A stretch of DNA of 32,983 nucleotides, taken from positions 1-32,983 of the forward strand of contig NZ_JADPVH010000048.1 in the NCBI RefSeq assembly GCF_026932795.1, in the 5' to 3' direction. Origin of the DNA: Paenarthrobacter sp. Z7-10. GTDB taxonomy: Bacteria > Actinomycetota > Actinomycetes > Actinomycetales > Micrococcaceae. The first letter of the stretch is position 1. The number at the start of each line of letters is the position of its first letter. The position numbers and the translations under genes are program-made. This document shows positions 16,938-24,777 of the stretch, in pieces. The notes under the pieces are model-generated. The model was not told where the DNA came from, did not search any database, and saw nothing but the letters and a program-made list of their open reading frames with translations.

Positions 16938-18310
16938 ATGGCCGAAATGCTTGAGCAGCCCGCGCTCAGAAGCATGTCCCGGCAAGGACCGGCGGTGCGC
17001 CGACGGGCCAATCCCAGCGTGCTGCTGTGTCTGGTCTGGTCTGGGCCGGCGCGGCCGCCGTGCTTGCTTTGTGGTGGTTCGATACGCCCTCCGTTGCCGG
17101 GCTGGCCGACTGGCTCATTAATGCCGGTAGGATAACCGGGTTGCTGGCTGGCTACGCCGTCATTGTGCTGATCGCGCTGATGGCACGCATCCCGGCGCTG
17201 GAGCACGGTGTGGGTACCGATCGGCTGGCGCGCTGGCATGCCATGGGCGGCCGCTATACGGTGAGCCTCGTCGTCGTCCATGGCTTGCTCATCACGTGGG
17301 GCTACGCCGTGCAGGCCAACACCGATGTCGTCAACCAAAGCGCCGTCCTGCTGCTGAGTTATCCGAATGTGCTGGCCGCGACCGTGGCCGGGCTACTGTT
17401 GCTCGGCGTTGGACTGATCTCCGCCCGGGCGGCCCGGTCCCGGCTGCGCTACGAAACCTGGTTTTATCTGCACTTTTACACCTATCTGGCGACAGCGCTC
17501 GCGTTCAGCCATCAGTTTTCCGCCGGTGCCGATTTCGTCGACAACCTGCCCGCGCGGGTGGTGTGGTCAATCTTGTACATCGGCGTCGGCGTCGTGCTCC
17601 TTTGGTACCGGTTCCTGCTGCCCGTCCGCCAGGCGCTGCGCCACCAGTTGCGCGTATCGCATCTCTACCGCGAGGGTCCCGGCGTGGTCTCGATCGTCGT
17701 TACCGGCCGGCATCTGGACGAGCTGGCCGTGGAATCGGGCCAGTTCTTCCGGTGGCGGTTCCTCACCAGGCATGCGTGGTGGGCCGCCAATCCCTTCTCA
17801 CTGTCGGCCCCGCCGGTCGCGGACGCTATGCGGCTGAGCGTGAAGGATCTTGGTGAGCACAGCCACCGGCTGAAACATCTCCGGCCCGGAACGCGGGTGC
17901 TGGCCGAGGGACCCTACGGTGCCTTCACCGCCGCTGCCCGCACCCGGGACAAGGTTCTGCTTCTTGCCGCAGGAGTGGGCATCACCCCCTTGCGGGCCCT
18001 GTTCGAAACCCTGCCCGGCAACGTCGTACTGCTCTACCGGGCCCGGAGTGAGGCAGATATCCTGTTTCGGTCCGAGCTTGACGCCATCGCCGCCGGGAGG
18101 GGAACCGGGGTGCACTATCTGCTCGGTTCCCGGCAGCGGCGTGGGGCCGATGTCCTGTCCCCCAGGCGGCTGGCCCAGCTCGTTCCGGACCTGAGCGAGC
18201 GCGACGTTTACGTATGCGGTCCGCCGGCCTGGACGACGACGGCGGTGCAGGGTCTGCGCGCCGCAGGCGTCCGCCGCCGCCAGATTCATTCCGAGTCCTT
18301 CGAGCTGTAG
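16938..18310 (+). pseudogene. Ferric-reductase-like transmembrane flavocytochrome, frameshifted near the N-terminus
   Basis: The ferric-reductase membrane domain shows heme-ligand-type histidines (RWHAMGG, VVVHGLLITWGY, HFYTYLATALAFSHQF). A FAD/NAD(P) reductase domain follows (NPFSLSAP, EGPYGAF, LAAGVGITPLRAL, VYVCGPPAW). The natural start is ATG 16938 with AAGGA seven bases upstream. That frame reads MAEMLEQPALRSM to SVLLCLVW, then loses frame because CTGGT is duplicated (17031-17040) before CTGGG; it stops at 17135. Removing one five-base copy joins CLVW to AGAAAVLALWWF and yields about 455 residues. A GTG at 17027 could restart in the right frame and keep the first helix, but no RBS precedes it. 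It heads an operon with an FMN-binding protein and ApbE. It may be off or a reversible slippage switch, or the sequence may hold an error. Confidence 0.82.
17031..17045. repeat. CTGGT CTGGT CTGGG five-base repeat at the frameshift site
   Basis: Two exact CTGGT units followed by CTGGG sit where the ferric-reductase reading frame is lost. Loss of one unit restores the frame. Confidence 0.85.
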
Positions 18311-18320
18311 GAGAGTTCCC

Positions 18321-18803
18321 TTGCGCCGCGTCATTCTTACCATCGCCGCCACAATCACCGGTCTGGTGCTGCTGCTGGGTTTCAAGACCCACCCCATCGC
18401 GCAGGCAGTTCCCGACCCGACGTCGTCGGCCGTCAGCCCGCCGGCCGCGAGCCCGTCTATCCCCAGTCCGTCGGCTGCCAGTCCGTCGGCGACCGCGCCT
18501 ACGGCCGCCGCTCCCGCTGGAGGGGTGCAGACGTTCATCGGTACCGCCGTCAACACGCGCTATGGCCCGGTCCAGGTGCAGGTCACCGTTACCGGAAGCA
18601 AAATCACCGGCGTGACAGCGCTCCAGGTGCCTTCCGAGAGCGGGCGTGACCAGCAGATCAACAGCTATGCCGTGCCACAGCTCACCCAGGAGGTGCTGGC
18701 AGCCCAGAGCGCGCAGGTGGACATGGTTTCCGGCGGCACCTACACCAGTGAGGGCTATCTGGCGTCCTTGCAAAGCGCCCTCGATCAAGCAGGCATCCAT
18801 TGA
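18321..18803 (+). CDS. Membrane-anchored FMN-binding domain protein
   Basis: The 160-residue protein has one N-terminal hydrophobic segment (about residues 4-21), a Pro/Ser/Ala spacer (about 30-67), then an FMN-binding (PF04205) domain. The flavinylation motif DMVSGGTYTS is present near the C-terminus. By family knowledge ApbE links FMN to its first Thr (Thr 140) through a phosphoester bond. The usual motif is SGAT; here the Ala is Gly. The domain should face outside the membrane. The start is TTG at 18321 with GGAGAG upstream, ten bases after the reductase stop. Its stop overlaps the ApbE start, so the partner enzyme is co-translated. It probably relays electrons from the ferric-reductase-like membrane protein. 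Confidence 0.9.
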   Translation: MRRVILTIAATITGLVLLLGFKTHPIAQAVPDPTSSAVSPPAASPSIPSPSAASPSATAPTAAAPAGGVQTFIGTAVNTRYGPVQVQVTVTGSKITGVTALQVPSESGRDQQINSYAVPQLTQEVLAAQSAQVDMVSGGTYTSEGYLASLQSALDQAGIH

Positions 18804-19684
18804 CCTCCGGAAGCGGTCCGCGTGCGCCGGTCCGCCGGGTGGAGCACTGCATGGGCACGGTTTTCTCCTTCGACATCCGCGGAGCAGGCGTCCCGCTCAC
18901 CGCACTGGAGGAGGCCATCCGCTGGCTGCATCGGATGGACGCCATGTTTTCCACCTACCGTGCGGACAGCGAGATCAGCCGTATGGACCGCGGCGAGATT
19001 GCCCCCTCAGACTGCTCCCCCGAGGTCCGCGAGGTTCTTGGCCTCGCGGCCGAGGCCGGGGAACGCAGCAGCAATTACTTCAGCACCAGCATCAACGGCC
19101 GCCTCGACCCCTCCGGCATGGTCAAGGGTTGGGCCATCGAGAAAGTCAGCATCTTCCTGCGCAACGCCGGGTCCACCGTCCACGCGCTCAACGGCGGGGG
19201 CGACATCCAATTCGTGGGTCTTCCGGCGCCCGCGCGACCGTGGACCATCGGCGTCGCCAGTCCATTCCAGCCGCGTACACTGGCCACCACCGTCTCCGGA
19301 CCCACGACCGGTGCGGATTTTGCCGTCGCCACCTCCAGCACCGCCGAACGCAGACTGCACGTTGTTGATCCGTTTACCGGACGGCCGGCGACAACCTTGG
19401 CCAGCATCACGCTTACAGGCGAACGGCTGACCGTCGTCGATGCCTATGCCACGGCGGCGCTGGCCATGGGGGAAGCGGCCCGGGACTGGATCGAGCAGCT
19501 CCCCGGCATCGAGGCTTTCGCCGTCACCGCGGACGGCCGGAGCTGGCACACCTGCCAGTTTCCACTCCATCGGCCGAGCCAGGAACCAGCGCCCCGAGCC
19601 AATCCGGCGTCCGTAGGCCAATGCGAGGAGAACCGGCGGCACGAGTCCGGTCTCAGAGACTGTGCCGCCGGCCCCCGGCCCTGA
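18800..19684 (+). CDS. apbE: FAD:protein FMN transferase (ApbE)
   Basis: The 294-residue protein shows the ApbE landmarks: MGTVFSFDIRG at the start, AMFSTYRADSEISRM, DPSGMVKGWAIEKV, ALNGGGDIQFVG and VVDAYATAALAMG (metal-binding Asp/Thr region). ApbE cleaves FAD and attaches the FMN half to Thr/Ser in the motif of partner proteins. The next-door FMN-binding protein is its obvious substrate. The start is TTG at 18800, overlapping the preceding TGA. There is no clear signal peptide, unlike many Gram-negative ApbEs. The final 35 or so residues are Pro/Arg-rich and lie outside the fold. Confidence 0.93.
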   Translation: MTSGSGPRAPVRRVEHCMGTVFSFDIRGAGVPLTALEEAIRWLHRMDAMFSTYRADSEISRMDRGEIAPSDCSPEVREVLGLAAEAGERSSNYFSTSINGRLDPSGMVKGWAIEKVSIFLRNAGSTVHALNGGGDIQFVGLPAPARPWTIGVASPFQPRTLATTVSGPTTGADFAVATSSTAERRLHVVDPFTGRPATTLASITLTGERLTVVDAYATAALAMGEAARDWIEQLPGIEAFAVTADGRSWHTCQFPLHRPSQEPAPRANPASVGQCEENRRHESGLRDCAAGPRP

Positions 19685-20059
19685 ACTCTCGTCCAGGCCG
19701 CAGCTCCTGGCTGGAGGAACTGTCAGGAACGAGCCTAAGGTGGCGCCGACAGTGCGGAAACGAGTAGCGACTACTCCTTTTTTGGAGCCGCTGCCCGGTG
19801 CCGGGCGGCCGTAGTACCTGTTGACAAAGTGCACCGAGCTGGTCCATGGCAGCGGGTCAGGCCGTTGCCGCCGCCGGACTGGTCCGGGCCGGAGCGGCAG
19901 CGCGTTATCAAATCGGTATTCACTGCGGCAGGATTTTCAGCTCAGACCGGTTCGCAGGCCGTATGCTCGTAACAACGGACTGGCCTTCCGCCCTCACGGG
20001 CGTGCCTCCTCCGGCGGCCCCAGGCTCAGCTGGGACCCAAATCTACCAGGAATAGTGAC
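19685..20059 (+). other. Intergenic region, no supported gene
   Basis: A TTGACA hexamer occurs at 19821-19826, but no convincing -10 box lies at the right distance. A 69-codon frame (19846-20055) is open, but has no RBS and has Ala-rich, low-information sequence. The region probably holds the promoter of the small gene that follows. Confidence 0.35.
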
Positions 20060-20341
20060 GTGTCCCTTTCTGCCCAAAACACCATGCCGCGGACCAGCGG
20101 GGAAACCGTTAACCGGTCCTTCCCGGAATCTGCCCGCGCCGATTGGGTTGACATCCCGCCGCTGCGCCGCCAGGCGCTGCAGATCATCGGTTCGGTGCTG
20201 CGTGCCGACAGCGCCGCAGATCACGACGTCAAAACGCGGCTGCGGGGCCATATCGCCACTCACTCGGCCAATCCGCAGCGTGCGCTGCTGGAGCATCTGC
20301 TGGAGACCATGCGGATCAACAACGCCCAATCCGCGCCGTAG
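20060..20341 (+). CDS. Small hypothetical protein
   Basis: A 93-residue protein starting with GTG at 20060, with AGGA about nine bases upstream. After a polar N-terminus it has a likely helical region: DIPPLRRQALQIIGSVLRAD, then HIATHSANPQRALLEHLLETM. There is no membrane segment or signal. The alternating hydrophobic and charged residues look like a real helical protein. The family is not recognised. Confidence 0.55.
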   Translation: MSLSAQNTMPRTSGETVNRSFPESARADWVDIPPLRRQALQIIGSVLRADSAADHDVKTRLRGHIATHSANPQRALLEHLLETMRINNAQSAP

Positions 20342-20435
20342 CCGCCGAACCCGGTCACAAGCAAATAAGGACGGACAGGTGACCGCAGTCTTCGATGGCG
20401 CCACAACCATGACCAGGGCGAGGCCAATTCGTCCG

Positions 20436-20492
20436 CGTTATGCCGATGCGCGCGCGTAATGCCGAAGCGCGCGCGTTATATGGCCGGGGCGG
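20436..20492. repeat. 19-bp intergenic tandem repeat
   Basis: Three 19-base units begin at 20436, 20455 and 20474. The first two read CGTTATGCCGATGCGCGCG and CGTAATGCCGAAGCGCGCG; the third keeps CGTTAT and then diverges. They sit between two convergent small genes. A fourth CGTTATCCGGG occurs just beyond, at 20505. Confidence 0.7.
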
Positions 20493-20506
20493 CCGATCCA
20501 CCGGCG

Positions 20507-20689
20507 TTATCCGGGCAGCGGCACGTTGGGCGTTTCGTCGTCGCCGCCGTAAGCCTTCTCCTCCAACTCTTCCTTCTTCTCGTCATCTCCGCCCTGGACC
20601 CGCTCGGCCTTGGCCTCTAAACCGGCCGTCTGCGGATCATGCCGGTTCAGATCTGCAGCCTTGTCACCATTGGTTTCGGATGTGCTCAC
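20507..20689 (-). CDS. Small acidic hypothetical protein
   Basis: A 60-residue protein, very rich in Asp, Glu, Lys and Gly (GGDDEKKEELEEKAYGGDD), with no hydrophobic core, so probably disordered. The start is GTG at 20689 with GAGGGCGAG upstream. Such short charged proteins are common in this group, but the function is unknown. It follows the VanY peptidase gene only by neighbourhood, with about 57 bases between them on the same strand, so it would be downstream of that gene. Confidence 0.55.
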   Translation of the reverse strand: MSTSETNGDKAADLNRHDPQTAGLEAKAERVQGGDDEKKEELEEKAYGGDDETPNVPLPG

Positions 20690-20746
20690 GGCTCGCCCTC
20701 TTCCTGTAGTTTCCTTACCTGACCACGGAGATGGTCGCCGCGGCAG

Positions 20747-21934
20747 CTAGTACGACGGCGCCGAAGCCAAGCCGAAATATTGCTCCAGCGTGCGTGCACC
20801 GCGGTTATGCATGTCCGTGGCCGCCTTGGTGCCAACATACCGCAGATGCCATGGCTCATAGGTGTAGCCCGTGATACCGGTGTACCCCTGCGGATAGCGG
20901 ACGATGAAGCCGTACTTCCAGGCATTGGCGGCCGCAAAGGAACCGGCCGGTGTGCCGGCAAAACAGTCCTGCAGCGCGCAGGCCCCACTGGGATTTCCGA
21001 TATCCATGGCGAGGCCGCTTTGATGTTCGCTGAACCCGGCCCGGGCGGAAATGCTGTCCGCGTAGGCGCGTCCGTAAATCGAGGCGTAGTAGTTGTACAG
21101 AGCGAGCTGGGAGGCGTAGGAGCGATAGCCACTGACGGTGCTGATCCACACGCCAGCCGCAGTTGCCCCATCGATCAGCCTGTTCAGCTGTGCGGCTGCC
21201 TCACGGCGCATCAACTGATTCCCGACCGGAACGAGATCGGCCGGTACATAATTGTGCGGGGAGAGCGGACGGCGCTTATTGACGACGACGCCGAGGCTCA
21301 CCGTGCCGGGCATCACGCTGATGTGTCCACGCGAATTCCAGCTGATCGAGCCGCCCTTGAAGACCTGGCTGCATGTCCGCAGCGATTGTCCGGTGCACAC
21401 TTCCGAGCCGGAAGGGTAGCCCAACAGGCTCCGTTCTGAGCCGAGCTGCGACCATTTAATGCCGATGGCTCCATGTACCGGATGCGCGCCGGCGGCCCCG
21501 GTCCAATACATCGTTCCGCCTTGGAAGCTCTGCACGCAGCCTCCAGCGGCCAGTCCGCAGCGGATCTCGTTGACGGGGTAGCCCAGGACGCTGCGCTCCC
21601 ACTTAAGTCCGGCCCAGCGCGCCGCGATGGCCCCTCGCGTGACGTGTGCCCCGGAGGCCGGCGAAAAGTAGATGTAGCCGCTGCGGAAACTTTGCACGCA
21701 GCCGCCGCGGACAAGTCCACAGCTGAGCCGGCTGACCGCCGGTCCGAGATAGCCTGCGGAACCGCCCAGCGATCTGTATTTTGCCGCGATGCCACCGCCG
21801 TCCGTGGAGGACGGCTTGGCGGTCGCTGCGGTTCCGGCGGTCCCGGCTGTCCCGGCGGTCCCGGCTGTCCCGGGGACGACAAGCACCAACCCGAGCGCCG
21901 CCGCCAGCACTGCAAGCCACCTGGAAATTCTCAT
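20747..21934 (-). CDS. Secreted LGFP-repeat protein with VanY-type D-Ala-D-Ala carboxypeptidase domain
   Basis: From ATG 21934 (GGGGGAC upstream) a signal peptide MRISRWLAVLAAALGLVLVV is followed by GTA repeats. Residues of about 45-205 hold three LGFP repeats (AAKYRSLGG; ARWAGLKWERSVLGYP; IKWSQLGSERSLLGYP), a module found in cell-wall proteins of actinobacteria. The C-terminal peptidase M15B domain has SEHQSGLAMDIG (His 304, Asp 311) and EPWHLRYVG (Glu 360, His 363), the zinc and catalytic residues of VanY/LAS enzymes. It should trim peptidoglycan stem peptides outside the cell, with LGFP probably anchoring it to the wall. Extra Cys pairs in the repeats (LSCGLVRGGCVQSF) suggest disulfides. 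The link to vancomycin resistance is not supported by neighbours. Confidence 0.92.
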   Translation of the reverse strand: MRISRWLAVLAAALGLVLVVPGTAGTAGTAGTAGTAATAKPSSTDGGGIAAKYRSLGGSAGYLGPAVSRLSCGLVRGGCVQSFRSGYIYFSPASGAHVTRGAIAARWAGLKWERSVLGYPVNEIRCGLAAGGCVQSFQGGTMYWTGAAGAHPVHGAIGIKWSQLGSERSLLGYPSGSEVCTGQSLRTCSQVFKGGSISWNSRGHISVMPGTVSLGVVVNKRRPLSPHNYVPADLVPVGNQLMRREAAAQLNRLIDGATAAGVWISTVSGYRSYASQLALYNYYASIYGRAYADSISARAGFSEHQSGLAMDIGNPSGACALQDCFAGTPAGSFAAANAWKYGFIVRYPQGYTGITGYTYEPWHLRYVGTKAATDMHNRGARTLEQYFGLASAPSY

Positions 21935-22022
21935 GCTGTCCCCCACCGTTCCTTCTGCGGCGTTTTGCCACCAGGAAGAATGCTACGGCGGTGTTGGCAC
22001 GCGGCACAACGGACGGAGCGCC

Positions 22023-22525
22023 TCAGCTCCGGTGTTGGCGCCATTCCGTCGCCAAGGTGGCATATACGAGGTCGCTGCTCCACTCGCCTTTGAGGTACCA
22101 GTTCTCCAGCAGTCGTGCTTCCCGCCGCATGCCCAACCGTTCGCAGATGGCAGCGGACGCGGTGTTTCGGTCGTCCAGCCGGGCTTCAATCCGGTGGATA
22201 TTCAAGAATTCAAAGGTCAGCTCCAGAACCGCGGAGGCGGCCTCAGTTGCATAGCCTTGTCCCCGGCCGCCTGGGGTAAGGGTCCAGCCGATTTCGCCTG
22301 TCTTCGGTCCCTCGGCCGTACCGGCTCCCCATTTGAGCGCGATTTCCCCCAGGAAGCCGGGCGCATCCACGGCTTCAACGGCGAAGCCGCCCAATCCCCC
22401 GCCTTGTCGAAGCCGGAATCGATGTACATCGCTATCCGTGCCATGCAAAATAGGGCCAAGTCCCCGGGGGTGAACCGGCGCAGCCTTAGCCGGGATGTGA
22501 CGAGCGGCAACGGCAGGTCGGGCAT
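22023..22525 (-). pseudogene. GNAT acetyltransferase (RimJ/RimL type), frameshifted and shortened
   Basis: The N-terminus (PLVTSRLRLRRFTPGDLAL) is in one frame from ATG 22525. The rest (DSDVHRF, then FAVEAVDAPGFLGEIAL, GEIGWTLTPGGRGQGYATEAA, IHRIEARLDDRNTASAAICERLGMRREA) is in another. The switch falls near 22445-22455, around an A/T-rich CAAAATA. One base appears to be missing. About 30 residues that normally lie between DSDVHRF and GFAVEAV also seem to be absent. The acetyl-CoA-binding loop GGRGQGYA is intact. With two lesions this is most likely a dead gene. The original substrate would have been an N-terminal amine or small molecule. Confidence 0.72.
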
Positions 22526-22611
22526 AGCCAAAGCCTATTGCAGCCACCTCGCCGACCGGCCAGCCCATTCCCTGTCGGTGCATTGTTGTTTGCGGTCGCG
22601 GAGGGTCGTCT

Positions 22612-24636
22612 TTAGGGGTACTGCGGGGTGCCTGCATAGATGAAGCTGTCCCGGGCCGCCCAGTTGATGCCGTCGACGAGGGGACCTGAGACGACGACGC
22701 CCGTGCCGCTCACCGCCGTACCTAAAGCGGAGTTCCAGGTATAGCGGGTGAGGGCTCCGGTGGTATCCCCAAAGTAGATGTTGGTGCCGTCAATGAAGGT
22801 GGAACGGGTGGTGGCGAATTTGGGGTCGCTGGAGGCAGTGAACCGGGTGGCACCGGTGATGGTGCTCTGAGGCTCGAAGTAGCGGTAATAAAGGTTCGAG
22901 CTTCCCGAGACGGTGTAGTAGAGCCGGGCTGTGACCCGGTCGTAGAACATCGAGGTCATGACCTTCAAGTCTGACACGAACGCCGGCAGGTTGTTCAGCT
23001 CAACGATGCTTGCAGTGCCGAGTGTCGTGCGGTCAAAGGTCTGGGCCTGGAGCGTTCCGTCGGAGTGGGCTGAGTACAGTTTGCCGTCCAGCATGAACAG
23101 CCCGCGTACGGTGGAGAAATCAGTGCTGGTGGAAAGAGTTGTCGAAGCGGTCACGGCGGTGCCGCTGAACTCCCTGCGGACAAGCGAGCTGGCCGGTAAT
23201 GTCGCACCCATGTCGTCCTTGGCACCGCCCGCGGCGAAGACAGATCCAGGCAGGCTTCCGGCCTCTTCCGGCGGCATGGCGAATCCTCCGGTTACGGGCA
23301 TGAATGCCATCCGGCCGTGGTACTGGTAGTTGGAGATCCGGTCGGTGTCGCTGCCGATCCACAGGCCGGCGTCGGTGGCCCAGAAGGAGTAAACACCGTA
23401 GCCGCGGGTGCGGCCTGGGTTCCACGTCGTCGGGATGCCGGTGCGTGGATCCAGGGCCGCCAGGCCTTCACGGTTGACTGCGCCGGGTCCGACGGCGTCG
23501 CCGACGAACGGGTTATTGAGATAGCTGAAGTGGCCGCCGACGTAAACAGCGGCGTTGGTGACTGCGATCCGGGTGATGGTGTCCCCGCCGGTGTAGTCGA
23601 TCCAGGTCGGCTGCTGGTTAGCGCCCGTGGTGACGATATTCCAGCGCGAACTCGCATCACACATGGTGTTCGCGTAGTAGGCGCCCGTGGTGGCGACAGC
23701 GAAGAACGTACCATCCGGAGAGATGTCAATGTCGCGCATGTAGCTCTCGAAGTGGGTGCTGCACAGCGGTTCGAACCTGGTTGTGGACCAGTTCGCCAGG
23801 GACGTCGGGGACGTGGTCAGGTCCGCCATGAAAATCTGGGTGCGTGAGGCGCCGTTGACGACCGTGAAGTTGCCGATAGCGACCAGCTTGGACCCGTCAG
23901 GGGTGATATCTGCGCGCAGGATGGAGAGGGCACCACCGTTGCGGGGTCCGCTGATGTCCAGCCGGACCTCGGGCAACTGTGCACCGGTGACCGGGTTGAC
24001 GGCGGCGAACAGGGGCCAGGGCTTACCCGCGACGTTGTTGAACCTGCCGGTGACATAGAGCTTGCCGTTGCGCAGCATGACCTGGTGGATGCGCCCGTCG
24101 AAGGCCGGCGTCTTGAAGCTCGCGTCCCGCGTCCCGGTGGTGACGTCGAGCTTAGCCACGGCGCGCTGGGTGGTGCCGTTCACCGTGGAGAAACCGCCGG
24201 CGATCCAGATCTGATTGCTGGTGCCCCCGACTGCGAGCACGTCCATGACCTCACCGTTAACGGCGGGCGCGAAGGAAGTGATCTCGCCGGTGGAGAACTT
24301 GAAAGCGAAGATGTTCGTCCGGGGAATGATTGTGGTGCTGGCCTGGGTGCGGACCTGGGTGAAGTTGCCGACGACGACGACGATGTCGCCGACCTGGGCG
24401 AAGCCGCTGACGTAGCCGTCCAGCACGTGCGGGGTTGTCCTGTTCGGCTGGGCGCTGACCACCACGGACTGGTGCCCGGGCTGCAGGGCCGAGGCCGGGC
24501 TTGAGGGAACCAGCACCGCCAGGACCAGCGCAAGCACCACGAGACATACCGTCCGTGCAAGGCTGGTTCCAGGGTTATACCGACGGTGCCGGCCAGGGGT
24601 GACCAACTTTGCAGCCGCAATTCCCGAAAACAACAT
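22612..24636 (-). CDS. Secreted beta-propeller protein (delta-60-like repeats)
   Basis: From ATG 24636 (GGGAGGCGGG upstream) the 674-residue protein has a long basic N-region, a hydrophobic stretch (VCLVVLALVLAVLVPSSPASA) and probable signal cleavage after ASA. The mature part is beta-rich with repeats of the type VGNFTQVRT...NIFAFKFSTGEITSFAPAVNGEV, IAGGFSTVNG, VTGRFNNVAG, IGNFTVVNGASRTQIF and VGGHFSYLNN. These match the DUF5122/delta-60 beta-propeller of actinobacterial exoproteins. The role is probably surface or extracellular binding; no catalytic motif is seen. The frame open upstream to 24744 is not supported. It lies downstream of the propeller-metallopeptidase gene (about 140 bases). 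Confidence 0.85.
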   Translation of the reverse strand: MLFSGIAAAKLVTPGRHRRYNPGTSLARTVCLVVLALVLAVLVPSSPASALQPGHQSVVVSAQPNRTTPHVLDGYVSGFAQVGDIVVVVGNFTQVRTQASTTIIPRTNIFAFKFSTGEITSFAPAVNGEVMDVLAVGGTSNQIWIAGGFSTVNGTTQRAVAKLDVTTGTRDASFKTPAFDGRIHQVMLRNGKLYVTGRFNNVAGKPWPLFAAVNPVTGAQLPEVRLDISGPRNGGALSILRADITPDGSKLVAIGNFTVVNGASRTQIFMADLTTSPTSLANWSTTRFEPLCSTHFESYMRDIDISPDGTFFAVATTGAYYANTMCDASSRWNIVTTGANQQPTWIDYTGGDTITRIAVTNAAVYVGGHFSYLNNPFVGDAVGPGAVNREGLAALDPRTGIPTTWNPGRTRGYGVYSFWATDAGLWIGSDTDRISNYQYHGRMAFMPVTGGFAMPPEEAGSLPGSVFAAGGAKDDMGATLPASSLVRREFSGTAVTASTTLSTSTDFSTVRGLFMLDGKLYSAHSDGTLQAQTFDRTTLGTASIVELNNLPAFVSDLKVMTSMFYDRVTARLYYTVSGSSNLYYRYFEPQSTITGATRFTASSDPKFATTRSTFIDGTNIYFGDTTGALTRYTWNSALGTAVSGTGVVVSGPLVDGINWAARDSFIYAGTPQYP

Positions 24637-24777
24637 GCTGACCCGCCTCCCTTTATTGCTGAACCTCCCCGCGCCCGCAACCGCACGGCGACGCTTTTCC
24701 GGCTCATTCCAGAGAATTATGACTGGACAGAACGGGGTGGGCAATAGGTAATTCCGGCAGGATACTGAGTAGGCGGG

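Noticed and set aside
19846-20055. Possible 69-residue protein after TTGACA
   Set aside because: No RBS, Ala-rich chance sequence, no -10 box.
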